Part shown: positions 33,764 to 41,963 of the stretch, piece after piece | Numbering within the stretch: the first letter of the stretch is position 1 | Layout of the letters: each line of letters opens with the position of its first letter | Source of the DNA: Dethiobacter sp. | GTDB taxonomy: Bacteria; Bacillota; Dethiobacteria; DTU022; UBA8154 | Assembly: GCA_003605065.1 (NCBI GenBank) | Contig: QZJM01000022.1 | Span: forward strand, 1-54,894 | Length of the DNA stretch: 54,894 nucleotides | Reading direction: 5' to 3' | The notes under the pieces: model-generated | Told to the model about the DNA's origin: nothing | Seen by the model: the letters and a program-made list of their open reading frames with translations, nothing else | Database searches by the model: none | Program-made: the position numbers and the translations under genes

Positions 33764-34840
33764 TTACCTCCTTCTTCCATGCTCTTTATTTAACTCATAA
33801 ACCAAGGCCAATATTTCCGCCACAGACTGGTACAGTTCCATGGGTATTACCTGCCCTATTTCAACCTGCTCATAGAGCATCCTCGCTACAGGTTTATTTT
33901 CCACCACGGGCACGTTATGCTCTTTGGCTTTCTCTTTAATACGGGCGGCAATGAGTCCGGCCCCCTTGGCCACCATCAGGGGTACGGGGATTTTTTCTGC
34001 GCTATATTTCAATGCCACCGCCAGTTCTGTGGGGTTTGTAACCACCACTGTAGCATTAGGGACCTCATGCATCATACGCTGGTTGGCTAAGCTTCGCTGC
34101 TTCTCCCTCAACTTGCTCCTGATCAGAGGATCCCCTTCCATCTGTTTAAATTCTTCCTTCACTTCCTGCCTGGTCATGCGCAGGTTCTTAAAATGCTCCT
34201 GCCGCTGATAAATATAGTCCAAAACCGCCAGGATAATAAAGATTATAGCCACCCGTAAGCTCAGGTTAATAATTTCACTGCTGAAAATCTCCAAAAATGA
34301 ACCGGGAGATAAGAACATGTAGGTGAGAAAACCTTCCAAACGAGAACTAAAAAATATAAATGTTACCATACCTACCAGGCAAATCTTCATTAAAGCTTTC
34401 AACAGTTCAAACAGTGCCCGGCGGGAAACAATTCGTTTGAATCCCTCTAACGGGTTGAGTTTTTCCATGGAGGGGGAAATCTTGTCTGTGGAAAAGACAA
34501 AGCCTACCTGTGCATAGTTGATGATCAACCCCGCCGAAAGGACCGTTACAAAAATAAGCCCCATAATCTTGAAGTAGGAAAAACCAACCTGCATGATCAA
34601 TGGCCGCATATTACCGTCAGAAACTGCCATTGACAAGTACTCCCCCAAGAATTGCCCCACCATTTCTCTAATCCATTGAAATAGCGTGCCTCCAAATAAG
34701 ATAAAGAGAAATACCACGGCCAGTAAATTGCAGGCCGAGCAAAGCTCGGTGCTTTTAACGACCTGGCCCTTCCTCCTCGCCTCCCGTAAGCGATGGGGCG
34801 TTGGCTGTTCCGTCTTCTCCCCAAATCTGTTATCACTCAC
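33764..34840 (-). CDS. flhB: Flagellar export switch protein FlhB
   Basis: This 358-residue export protein has an EKTEQPTPHRLREARRKGQV start, four membrane helices and a cytoplasmic C-terminal domain that switches export from hook to filament. The self-cleavage site reads NPTE (269-272, about 34025-34036) in place of the common NPTH; asparagine and proline, which take part in cleavage, are kept. The ATG overlaps the fliR stop (ATGA). Confidence 0.95.
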   Translation of the reverse strand: MSDNRFGEKTEQPTPHRLREARRKGQVVKSTELCSACNLLAVVFLFILFGGTLFQWIREMVGQFLGEYLSMAVSDGNMRPLIMQVGFSYFKIMGLIFVTVLSAGLIINYAQVGFVFSTDKISPSMEKLNPLEGFKRIVSRRALFELLKALMKICLVGMVTFIFFSSRLEGFLTYMFLSPGSFLEIFSSEIINLSLRVAIIFIILAVLDYIYQRQEHFKNLRMTRQEVKEEFKQMEGDPLIRSKLREKQRSLANQRMMHEVPNATVVVTNPTELAVALKYSAEKIPVPLMVAKGAGLIAARIKEKAKEHNVPVVENKPVARMLYEQVEIGQVIPMELYQSVAEILALVYELNKEHGRRR

Positions 34841-35604
34841 GTCATACTCTCCATAATATTTATGATATTAGTATAAAGACTGCCAAAAATTTCCTCCATG
34901 ACAAGTGACATAAAGGGCAGCGTCAGGTAAACGACAAAAAGCCCCACAAAAACCTTCAGCGTCAGACCTTCAAGAAACACGTGAAGCTGAGGAACGGTTT
35001 CGGAGATAAGGCCAAGGGCGATATCGGTGATAAGGATGGCAGCCACTATGGGCGCAGCTATTTGAAAAGACATGGCCCAGATGTAATAAAATAATTCCAG
35101 CAGCATCCTTACGGTAACATCATTAAAGGAAAGCCCCCCTAAGGGTATTAACTCAAAACTACGGGCAAGGGCAAGGAAAAGATAATGGTGCCCGTTTAAG
35201 GTGAAGTAAATGACCATGGCAAAAAGATAATAAAACTGGCTCAGTAAAGTAACAGAGCTGCCGAACTGGGGGTCAAAAATTCCAGCCATAGACAGGCCAA
35301 TAGTTACATCTGCCAACTGGCCTGCCATCCTAAAGGCCGTAAAAAAGAGCAGGACAATAAAACCGATCGTCAGTCCCGTTAAGGTTTCTCCTCCTAAGAA
35401 CAGCACCATCCTCATGGTAGTGAAGGAATCCCCTGCCGCATAGGAAAAATCGCTGCTAAGGAATATCAGGTAAGAAACAACCAGGGCCAAAAAAACCTTG
35501 ACCAGGTTTGGTACACCCCGATAACTGGTGAAGGGCAAGGTTACAAAAAAGCTTCCCACCCTGGTAAGTATAAGCAGAAAATTCAACCATATCACATCTG
35601 TCAT
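34837..35604 (-). CDS. fliR: Flagellar export protein FliR
   Basis: This 255-residue integral membrane protein of the export gate has about six hydrophobic segments and the family region MRMVLFLGGETLTGLTIGFIVLLFFTAFRMAGQ. The segment GIFDPQFGSSVTLLSQFYYLFA is also typical. FliR forms the core helical complex with FliP and FliQ. It follows fliQ after 14 bases and overlaps flhB by four bases, which suggests fixed stoichiometry. Confidence 0.94.
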   Translation of the reverse strand: MTDVIWLNFLLILTRVGSFFVTLPFTSYRGVPNLVKVFLALVVSYLIFLSSDFSYAAGDSFTTMRMVLFLGGETLTGLTIGFIVLLFFTAFRMAGQLADVTIGLSMAGIFDPQFGSSVTLLSQFYYLFAMVIYFTLNGHHYLFLALARSFELIPLGGLSFNDVTVRMLLELFYYIWAMSFQIAAPIVAAILITDIALGLISETVPQLHVFLEGLTLKVFVGLFVVYLTLPFMSLVMEEIFGSLYTNIINIMESMT

Positions 35605-35618
35605 CTTATACCGCCTGC

Positions 35619-35888
35619 CTAACGGATTATAACGGACATATTATTGAACATACCTATGGAAAAAGTAATCAGCAGGTTCAACATCCATGAGCCAAAGATG
35701 AGAATAGTCAGAAATACAGCGACGATCTTAGGTACAAAGGTCATTGTCGGCTCTTGTATCTGGGTGGTAGCCTGAAAGATGCTGACACTTAAGCCTACCA
35801 ACAAGCTTATTAAAAGGATGGGGGCAGCCGTAAGCAGCATGATATTGACGGTATCGCGAGCCAAACTCAAGACAAATTCTTCAGACAT
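35619..35888 (-). CDS. fliQ: Flagellar export protein FliQ
   Basis: This 89-residue protein with two membrane helices matches FliQ. The conserved turn VSIFQATTQIQEPTMTFVPKI lies between the helices. FliQ assembles with FliP and FliR into the export pore. The length is standard. It lies 12 bases after fliP. Confidence 0.95.
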   Translation of the reverse strand: MSEEFVLSLARDTVNIMLLTAAPILLISLLVGLSVSIFQATTQIQEPTMTFVPKIVAVFLTILIFGSWMLNLLITFSIGMFNNMSVIIR

Positions 35889-35900
35889 TTAACCACCCTC

Positions 35901-36683
35901 TCAACCAAAACTCTGCACTAATGACTTCACCACCAGGTGCCAGCCATCGACCATAATAAACAAAAGAATCTTAAAAGGCAGGGAAATCATCACCGGTGGC
36001 AGCATAAACATCCCCATAGACATAAGGGTGGAGGCAACCACCATATCTATAATTAAAAAGGGAATGAAAAGCATGAAACCCATTTGAAACGCTGTCTTTA
36101 ATTCACTGATGACAAAAGCCGGTACCAGCACTGTCAGCGGTATTTCTTCCCTGTTCTTTGGTTGATCAAGGCCGGCGATATTAACAAAAAGCGCCAGGTC
36201 TTTCTCCCTCGTCTGGTTAAACATAAATTTTTTTAAAGGGGTGGCCGCCCTTTCCAGCGCTTCTTCCTGGCTTATTGTCTCCGCCAGCAGCGGTTGTAGC
36301 GCCTTTGTGTTAATCTCTGTAAATACGGGCCGCATCAGGAAGATGGTCAGGAAAAGGGCAAGGCCGATTATGATCTGGTTCGGCGGCGTATTCTGGGTTG
36401 CCAGGGCATTTCTGACAAAGCTCAGGACAATGACTACCCTTGTAAAGGAAGTCATTAAAACAAGAAATGCCGGCACTAACGATAAGACCGTCAGCAGCAG
36501 TAATAATTGCAGGGAAGCCACCAGTCCCTCCCCTTCGCCGGACATGCCAATATCAAGATTTAGATTAGGGATTGGCAGAAAAGCCTGGGCGGAAGCTTTA
36601 CCGCTGCTCAACAAAATAGTTATGGTTACGGTGAGAGCAATCAGCAGCATTAATAAGGCCTTATTTTTCTCCATTTTTACCAT
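35901..36683 (-). CDS. fliP: Flagellar export protein FliP
   Basis: This protein of about 260 residues has an N-terminal signal-like hydrophobic segment ([23 protein letters not shown]), then four membrane helices. Family motifs are [29 protein letters not shown] and [25 protein letters not shown] chose the ATG at 36683 because GGAGG lies eight bases before it; the reading frame runs upstream to 36746. The start lies inside the end of fliO, a coupling overlap. FliP is the main ring of the export pore. Confidence 0.95.
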   Translation of the reverse strand: MVKMEKNKALLMLLIALTVTITILLSSGKASAQAFLPIPNLNLDIGMSGEGEGLVASLQLLLLLTVLSLVPAFLVLMTSFTRVVIVLSFVRNALATQNTPPNQIIIGLALFLTIFLMRPVFTEINTKALQPLLAETISQEEALERAATPLKKFMFNQTREKDLALFVNIAGLDQPKNREEIPLTVLVPAFVISELKTAFQMGFMLFIPFLIIDMVVASTLMSMGMFMLPPVMISLPFKILLFIMVDGWHLVVKSLVQSFG

Positions 36684-37083
36684 CAAAATGTCCTCCATGG
36701 AACTTCTTCCTGATAAGGAACCGCATTTTTTCTTTGAAGGAGGCATTTTCCCCGGCTTCAGTTAAATATTTGTCCAGGCAGCTTTTAAATTCCTTATGCT
36801 CCCCCCGGGGAAGGGAAGGCAGTACTTCCTCACTGTTAACCTCCGCCAGCATATTTATATTGTCCGCGGAAACCCCCAGCAGAAAATGCCTTTCTCCCGC
36901 CCGGACCAGAAAGAGACCGCTTCTCTGGCTTAAAGGGAGTCTTTCTACTATTCTTAAAGAACCCTTCTTTTGGTAATAATCGGGCTGCAGCCTGATAAGG
37001 CCAAACTTGATAACGTATACAATGGCCATTAAAATTATCCCCAGAACAACCACCAGTTTAACTGTTTCCCAGAATAGGTTCAC
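36661..37083 (-). CDS. fliO: Flagellar biosynthesis protein FliO
   Basis: This 140-residue protein has one N-terminal membrane helix ([20 protein letters not shown]) and a small cytoplasmic domain with [28 protein letters not shown], which marks FliO/FliZ. FliO helps FliP assemble. The start is a GTG at 37083 that overlaps the upstream stop (GTGA). The end overlaps fliP by 23 bases. Confidence 0.9.
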   Translation of the reverse strand: MNLFWETVKLVVVLGIILMAIVYVIKFGLIRLQPDYYQKKGSLRIVERLPLSQRSGLFLVRAGERHFLLGVSADNINMLAEVNSEEVLPSLPRGEHKEFKSCLDKYLTEAGENASFKEKMRFLIRKKFHGGHFDGKNGEK

Positions 37084-37592
37084 TGCTCTCTCTCTTCCCC
37101 CTCTACCTGCTTTCTGGCAGGTTCCCTTTTTCTATCCTCCATGAAATTTACCCGGAACGCGAAGCAATCATTGAGGACAACTATCTCCCCGTCTGCCAGG
37201 GGTTTGCCGTTTACCAAAAGCCGGGCGTTTTCTCCCGCCAAACGGTCCAGGACAATTACCGAATCCCTTTTCAGATTGAGGAGTTCTCCCACTGTAAGGA
37301 CTGTTTCACCAAGGACAACTTTTAAGTTAAAAGTCACATGGTTTAATTCTTCTATTTTAGGGTCCTTTCTGGTTATTAGTTTCGGCTCAATCCTGTTAAA
37401 AACAACTTTACAGGTTTCAGACAGCCCTTTTTTCTGTCTATAACTTTTCTCTCCCCGACCTTTTTCCGCGGCAAAAGCTTTTACCGCTTCCCCTTCAGCA
37501 GGCAGGATATCTGCATTATCATCACTATCCTCTGCCTTAACCTGTTTTATCAAAGCTTGTATTTCTTCTTGGGAAAGAAAGGAATCCAACAT
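37080..37592 (-). CDS. FliN-type SpoA protein with FliM-like N terminus
   Basis: This 170-residue protein has an N-terminal peptide SFLSQEEIQALIKQV, close to the CheY-P-binding helix of FliM and FliY. A charged linker follows, then a SpoA domain (VVLGETVLTVGELLNLKRDSVIVLD to NDCFAFRVNF). It lacks the CheC-like middle domain of FliM or FliY. It occupies the place after fliL where fliM and fliN/fliY normally lie. AGGAGG precedes the ATG. It may have taken over a FliY-like role while fliM moved to another operon; that is inference. Confidence 0.82.
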   Translation of the reverse strand: MLDSFLSQEEIQALIKQVKAEDSDDNADILPAEGEAVKAFAAEKGRGEKSYRQKKGLSETCKVVFNRIEPKLITRKDPKIEELNHVTFNLKVVLGETVLTVGELLNLKRDSVIVLDRLAGENARLLVNGKPLADGEIVVLNDCFAFRVNFMEDRKREPARKQVEGEEREQ

Positions 37593-37603
37593 GTTTAAGC
37601 CTC

Positions 37604-38083
37604 CTACTGAATGATAAATTCAGTGAAATATATTTCAAGTATTTCGCCCGATTTCAGCCTCTCGTTAAGCTCCGCTTTGAGTTCCATGCGCAGCCCGTTG
37701 GTGCCCTCTGAAGCGTTTATTTCGGACACAGTTCTGGAGCGGAAAAGTTCTATAATTAAATCCCTTATCTCCGCAGCATTTTTTTCAATTTCCTTCGTCA
37801 GGCCTTTACTGCTGTAGCCCAGCTCCACTGTGGCTTTTAAATAGCGGCGCTGCCCTGCATCTGCCAGGTTTACAGTAAAATCCATAGGAGCAGATGTGAT
37901 GATCTGGGCTGCTCTCTTTTCCCGTGCCTGTTTATCCCTGAGGAAGAAGTGCCAGGCTGAATAACCTCCGCTTAAGGCCATGCCGATAATCAGGATGAAT
38001 ACCATTGCTTTGACTTTGCTCTTCTCTTTTTTTGTATCTTTTTTTTGCTGCTTCTCATCAGGGGCATGATCTGTTATTCTCAT
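37604..38083 (-). CDS. fliL: Flagellar basal-body protein FliL
   Basis: This 159-residue protein has one membrane helix (VKAMVFILIIGMALSGGYSAWHF) and a periplasmic-side domain ending in LKSGEILEIYFTEFIIQ, typical of FliL. FliL surrounds the stator and supports motor torque. GGAAGGAGCAG precedes the ATG. It lies between motB and the FliN-type gene. Confidence 0.92.
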   Translation of the reverse strand: MRITDHAPDEKQQKKDTKKEKSKVKAMVFILIIGMALSGGYSAWHFFLRDKQAREKRAAQIITSAPMDFTVNLADAGQRRYLKATVELGYSSKGLTKEIEKNAAEIRDLIIELFRSRTVSEINASEGTNGLRMELKAELNERLKSGEILEIYFTEFIIQ

Positions 38084-38101
38084 TTCGCTGCTCCTTCCTT
38101 G

Positions 38102-38827
38102 TCAAAGATTGTACTGCGGTGTGGAAATAATTATATTTACCCGCCTGTTCCTGGCACGCCCTTCACTTGTAAGGTTGGTGGCAACGGGGTGAAACTCGCC
38201 AAACCCCATGGCAGCAAACCGTGCTGGATGCAGCTGTTTTATTTCTACCAGGTACCTTACAACTACTACCGCCCTGGCCACTGATAACTCCCAGTTGCTT
38301 GGGAAAAGGTATGTATTGATTGGTACGTTGTCAGTATGGCCTTCTACTATTACCTGTTTATCAAGAGAGCTTAAAAGGTCCGCCACATAGCCTAATATTT
38401 CCTGTGCCTCGGGCTTAAGTTCAGCCTTTTTAGGGTCGAAAAAAAGAACGTCCGGGATCTCCAGCACTATACCCCTTTCATCCCTCAGCAGATTCACGCT
38501 CCCCTCAAGGCCTTTTTCTTCAATAAAACCTCGAATTTTTTCAACGGTATCCTGGTAATCTTCCAGCTTATCCCTGTCAAAAAAACTGTCCTGCGAGTCA
38601 GAAGGATCAGGGAAGCCCTTGAGGATTCCTTCACTTCCTAAGAAAGTTACCCTTAAGGATGAAAGGAGTTCGTTAAACCTGGCCTCATCTATGGCAGCAA
38701 AGGAAAAAAGCAGGACAAAAAAAGCCAGAACCAGGGTAATCATGTCTGAATATGTAACCATCCAGGCCGGCGCGCCTTCTTCCACGACAACATTTTTATT
38801 TTTCCTGCGGCTGCTCTTAATTCTCAT
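38102..38827 (-). CDS. motB: Flagellar stator protein MotB
   Basis: This 241-residue stator subunit has a basic N terminus, one membrane helix with the proton-binding aspartate (Asp28 in TYSDMITLVLAFFVLLF), a plug/linker and a C-terminal OmpA-type peptidoglycan-binding domain (VEGHTDNVPI, LSVARAVVVVRYLV). The asparate is conserved, so ion flow should be intact; the sequence alone does not tell protons from sodium. The start overlaps motA by 11 bases. Confidence 0.95.
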   Translation of the reverse strand: MRIKSSRRKNKNVVVEEGAPAWMVTYSDMITLVLAFFVLLFSFAAIDEARFNELLSSLRVTFLGSEGILKGFPDPSDSQDSFFDRDKLEDYQDTVEKIRGFIEEKGLEGSVNLLRDERGIVLEIPDVLFFDPKKAELKPEAQEILGYVADLLSSLDKQVIVEGHTDNVPINTYLFPSNWELSVARAVVVVRYLVEIKQLHPARFAAMGFGEFHPVATNLTSEGRARNRRVNIIISTPQYNL

Positions 38828-39641
38828 CGATGAGTACTTCCTCCGAACTCCGTTCAGCTGGTTTCCCGCCCAGCTCCAAAGTTTCTTTTTCTTTTGGCGA
38901 AATAAAGGCTTTCAGTTTTTCCTGCAGGATACGGGGATTTGTCCCTGCCTGAATTGATAAAACCCCTTCAATAACCGCTTCTTTAACAGCAATCTCTGCT
39001 TCACTGCGCATCGCCAGCTTGCCTGCTATGGGAATAAAGACTAAATTGGCCAGTAAAGCCCCGTAAAAGGTAGTCAGGAGGGCAACAGCCATCCCCGGGC
39101 CGATGGCCGCCACATCATGCAGGTTTACCAACATGAGAATAAGTCCTATCAGCGTACCAATCATACCAAAAGAGGGGGCGAGGACTCCCCAGAATTTGAA
39201 CAATTCCTGCCCCAACTTATGCCGGTTTTCCAGAGAATCTAACTCAATATACATGATATCTTTAATCAACTCTGGCCCGAAGCCGTCCACAACCATCTGC
39301 AGTCCTTTTTGAATGAAGGGGTCTTTCATCTCCTCAATATCATCCTCCAGGGAAAGAAGGCCTTCCCTCCTGGCCTTTTGCCCTAAACGGACAAATTCAG
39401 AGATAATATCCCCAATGCTGGCAACCTCAGCAAAAAACGCATTTTTGGTAATGTTAAAGACCATCCTGATCTGCTCAAACTGAAACCTGATTAAGAGCGC
39501 GCTGAATGAGCCCCCGATAGTTATCATCAGTGAAGCCGGGTCGTAAAAGATACCAAGGCTGCCCTTAGAAATAATAGCTCCCAAGACTAATACGATGCCG
39601 GAAATAATTCCCAGTACTGTAAGCATGTCCATTTTTTTCAT
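38817..39641 (-). CDS. motA: Flagellar stator protein MotA
   Basis: This 274-residue stator subunit has four membrane helices, with two near the N terminus and two after residue 140 (LAPSFGMIGTLIGLILMLVNL and MAVALLTTFYGALLANLVFIPIAGKL). The cytoplasmic loop between them contains the charged region that touches FliG. The size is normal for the 270-residue Firmicute form. It forms a stator with MotB, encoded next. Confidence 0.95.
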   Translation of the reverse strand: MKKMDMLTVLGIISGIVLVLGAIISKGSLGIFYDPASLMITIGGSFSALLIRFQFEQIRMVFNITKNAFFAEVASIGDIISEFVRLGQKARREGLLSLEDDIEEMKDPFIQKGLQMVVDGFGPELIKDIMYIELDSLENRHKLGQELFKFWGVLAPSFGMIGTLIGLILMLVNLHDVAAIGPGMAVALLTTFYGALLANLVFIPIAGKLAMRSEAEIAVKEAVIEGVLSIQAGTNPRILQEKLKAFISPKEKETLELGGKPAERSSEEVLIDEN

Positions 39642-39720
39642 GTTGCTTTCACCTTAGGCACTCTCACTATGTTTCAGTTTGGCAGGGAGGGGAAAACCCT
39701 CCCTGCGTCAGGCCATAGGA

Positions 39721-40971
39721 TTACCGCTTCAAATTCACTACTTCCTGGAGCAGTTCATCAGAAGAAGTTATTACACGGGAATTTGCCTGGAAAGCTCTGG
39801 ATGTGGTAATAATCTCCGTAAATTCAAAGGCTATATTGACATTGGACATCTCCAGCGTAGATGTTTCAATCTTTCCCCTCCCCTGGGTACCGGGAGCACC
39901 GATAAAAACATCGCCGGAATTAGCAGAAGACTGGAACATATTGGCGCCTACCTTGATTAGCCCCTCGGGGTTTTCAAACCTTCCCAGAGCAATCTGGCCT
40001 AAAGAAACAACCATACCGTTTGAATAAGCACCGGCAATTATTCCCGTACTGTCCATATTAAAGGCGTTAAGTATGCCCATGGGAAAACCATCCTGCCGCC
40101 GCAGGAGAGCATCGGTCTCTCCCACCAGCTGGCTTAAAGCGGAAAAATCCAACAGGATCTTGAGCGGTTCCGAACCTTCCAAAGAAGAGCCCCCCGGAAT
40201 GGGGTTGAGGGTAAAGGTCCCCTGCTGCCCCGAAGCCACACTCCCCTGTTCATTGAAGATGATGGATCCCGACCCTGAACCGATAAAAGCGTCGCCATCT
40301 TTTAGATAAGCCTGCCATGTCCACAGGTTAACCTCTGTCTTTTCAAATTCAATTTCCAGAGTATGGACATTACCCAGGGAATCATAAATATCCATCTCCA
40401 GGGGGAAGGCGCCCCCTGACAGGGGTTGGACGGAAGCATTCAGATTGCCTCCAAAAATCATCTGTGCTGTGGCTCTGGCTTCCGCTTTAAAACCCAGGGG
40501 AATGTTCAGGCTGCCGGGGGGCTGGGTGATATCTGTGCTGCCGTCAGCTCCCGCCATCCAACCCATTACCTGGAAACCGTTGGCCGAATTTACCAGGAAA
40601 CCGTCAGCTCCCCGGGCGAAAGATCCGTCCCGGGTAAAGTACTTTTGCCTTCCGTCACTGACGATAAAAAAGCCGTTGCCCTGTATGGCCATATCCAATT
40701 CCCTGCCTGTACTTTGCAGGTTGCCCTGGGTATGGTTGTTGTCTATGGCCGCCAACTGCATGCCCAATCCCACCTGCATGGGATTAATACCTCCCCTGTT
40801 ATCCTGAGGGGCACTGGCCCCTCTCAGAGTCTGGTTTAAAATGTCGGCAAACCTCACCCGGCCGGATTTAAAGGCAGTGGTATTAACATTTGCAATATTA
40901 TTACCGATAACGTCAAGTTTTGTCTGGTGGTTGTTCAATCCGGAGATTGCCGTAAATAATGACCTTTGCAT
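39721..40971 (-). CDS. flgE: Flagellar hook protein FlgE
   Basis: This protein of about 416 residues has the hook-family N terminus (MQRSLFTAISGLNNHQTKLDVIGNNIANVNTT, here shortened in reading to the first motif), a central DLYDSLG-type domain (MDIYDSLGNVHTLEIEFEK) and the C-terminal LEMSNVNIAFEFTEIITTSRAFQANSRV helix. I chose the ATG at 40971 because AGGAGG lies nine bases ahead; the frame continues upstream to 41034 without such a site. The flbD gene that commonly follows flgE is absent. Confidence 0.94.
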   Translation of the reverse strand: MQRSLFTAISGLNNHQTKLDVIGNNIANVNTTAFKSGRVRFADILNQTLRGASAPQDNRGGINPMQVGLGMQLAAIDNNHTQGNLQSTGRELDMAIQGNGFFIVSDGRQKYFTRDGSFARGADGFLVNSANGFQVMGWMAGADGSTDITQPPGSLNIPLGFKAEARATAQMIFGGNLNASVQPLSGGAFPLEMDIYDSLGNVHTLEIEFEKTEVNLWTWQAYLKDGDAFIGSGSGSIIFNEQGSVASGQQGTFTLNPIPGGSSLEGSEPLKILLDFSALSQLVGETDALLRRQDGFPMGILNAFNMDSTGIIAGAYSNGMVVSLGQIALGRFENPEGLIKVGANMFQSSANSGDVFIGAPGTQGRGKIETSTLEMSNVNIAFEFTEIITTSRAFQANSRVITSSDELLQEVVNLKR

Positions 40972-41049
40972 AAAAATAACCTCCTTTTTTTGTATAGGCT
41001 GTTTCCGTCGTTCCACAGCCTTCGGCTTCCTCAAAGAGGTCCAGCCAAA

Positions 41050-41439
41050 TTACTCGATAATCACAGCACCATCAATGCCTGTAAAAACATGATCCTTCAT
41101 TCCCTTTGTATCAACAGCGGTTACAATGGTCTTGTTTTTGATGCTGGCAACTAAAGCCAGGTCACCAAGCAAGACAAGGGATGAATTTACACCTTTCCGG
41201 CGCGCTTTTTCTACAGCATCACCAATTTTATGCAAATCTTCCTCCTGAAGATTGAAATTCCTCTGCCGCAAGCGTTCCAGGGCGTGGGCAGAAAATTTTA
41301 CTTCACTATGCTTTCGCAGGGCATCCTCCAGGGCTTTACCAAAGGCCTGGTCCGGCTTTACCTGCCCTTTCCCGGTTTTTTCTGTGGCAGATTTAAATGG
41401 GGTTATGGGCTGAGGATTGATTATAAGTTTGTCACTCAT
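41050..41439 (-). CDS. Flagellar operon protein (TIGR02530 type)
   Basis: This protein of about 129 residues matches the small flagellar operon protein found between flgD and flgE in Firmicutes. The segment VKFSAHALERLRQRNFNLQEEDLHKI is the recognisable part, followed by LGDLALVASIKNKTIVTAVD. Its function is not known; a link to hook assembly is assumed from position. Starts at 41439 or 41445 are both possible; both overlap the end of flgD. Confidence 0.85.
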   Translation of the reverse strand: MSDKLIINPQPITPFKSATEKTGKGQVKPDQAFGKALEDALRKHSEVKFSAHALERLRQRNFNLQEEDLHKIGDAVEKARRKGVNSSLVLLGDLALVASIKNKTIVTAVDTKGMKDHVFTGIDGAVIIE

Positions 41440-41947
41440 TTTCATCACCACTTTTCACTTTCACTAACTGTGCCAGGCTGAAGGTTTGGCCGTTTACAAC
41501 CAGCCTGTTGCCTCCCTGGCCCAGTTTTACGGCACTGACCTTCCCCACTATTTCCTGCCCTTCTGCCGTTTTGACAGTCACATCCTTCCCCAGCAGGAGC
41601 AATTCCTGATCAAGGGAAGTAAATTGAGACAACTGGAACAAGTAAAGCAGGCTTTCCATGTTTTCATTAAGATTATCCATCTTCTCTAAAAGCCTGGCCT
41701 GATGTTCCGCCTGACTGGAGAGAAGCTTTTCCATGCCCGCATTAATATTTTGCACCTGTTCCAGGGATGTGAACTGGGCCATCTGAGCTAAAAACTCGCT
41801 GTTAGCACTGGGGTTTAGCGGATCCTGGTAGCGCAGCTGAGTTATTAAAAGCTCCAGGAAAGCATGCTTGTCCAATTCTCCTGCGTTGCCGGTCTTACGC
41901 ATAAAATCCTTCTGCCTGCTGTCGGCAGTGCCTGTAACAGCAACCAT
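41432..41947 (-). CDS. flgD: Hook-cap scaffolding protein FlgD
   Basis: This 171-residue protein has the conserved N-terminal FlgD segment (DKHAFLELLITQLRYQDPLNPSANSEFLAQMAQFTSLEQVQNI), which directs hook-cap export and assembly. The C-terminal part is short (LGKDVTVKTAEGQEIVGKV), so this is the compact Firmicute form. AAAGGAGGG precedes the ATG. It lies between fliK and the TIGR02530-type gene. Confidence 0.93.
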   Translation of the reverse strand: MVAVTGTADSRQKDFMRKTGNAGELDKHAFLELLITQLRYQDPLNPSANSEFLAQMAQFTSLEQVQNINAGMEKLLSSQAEHQARLLEKMDNLNENMESLLYLFQLSQFTSLDQELLLLGKDVTVKTAEGQEIVGKVSAVKLGQGGNRLVVNGQTFSLAQLVKVKSGDENE

Positions 41948-41963
41948 TGTTTCACCCTCCTTT

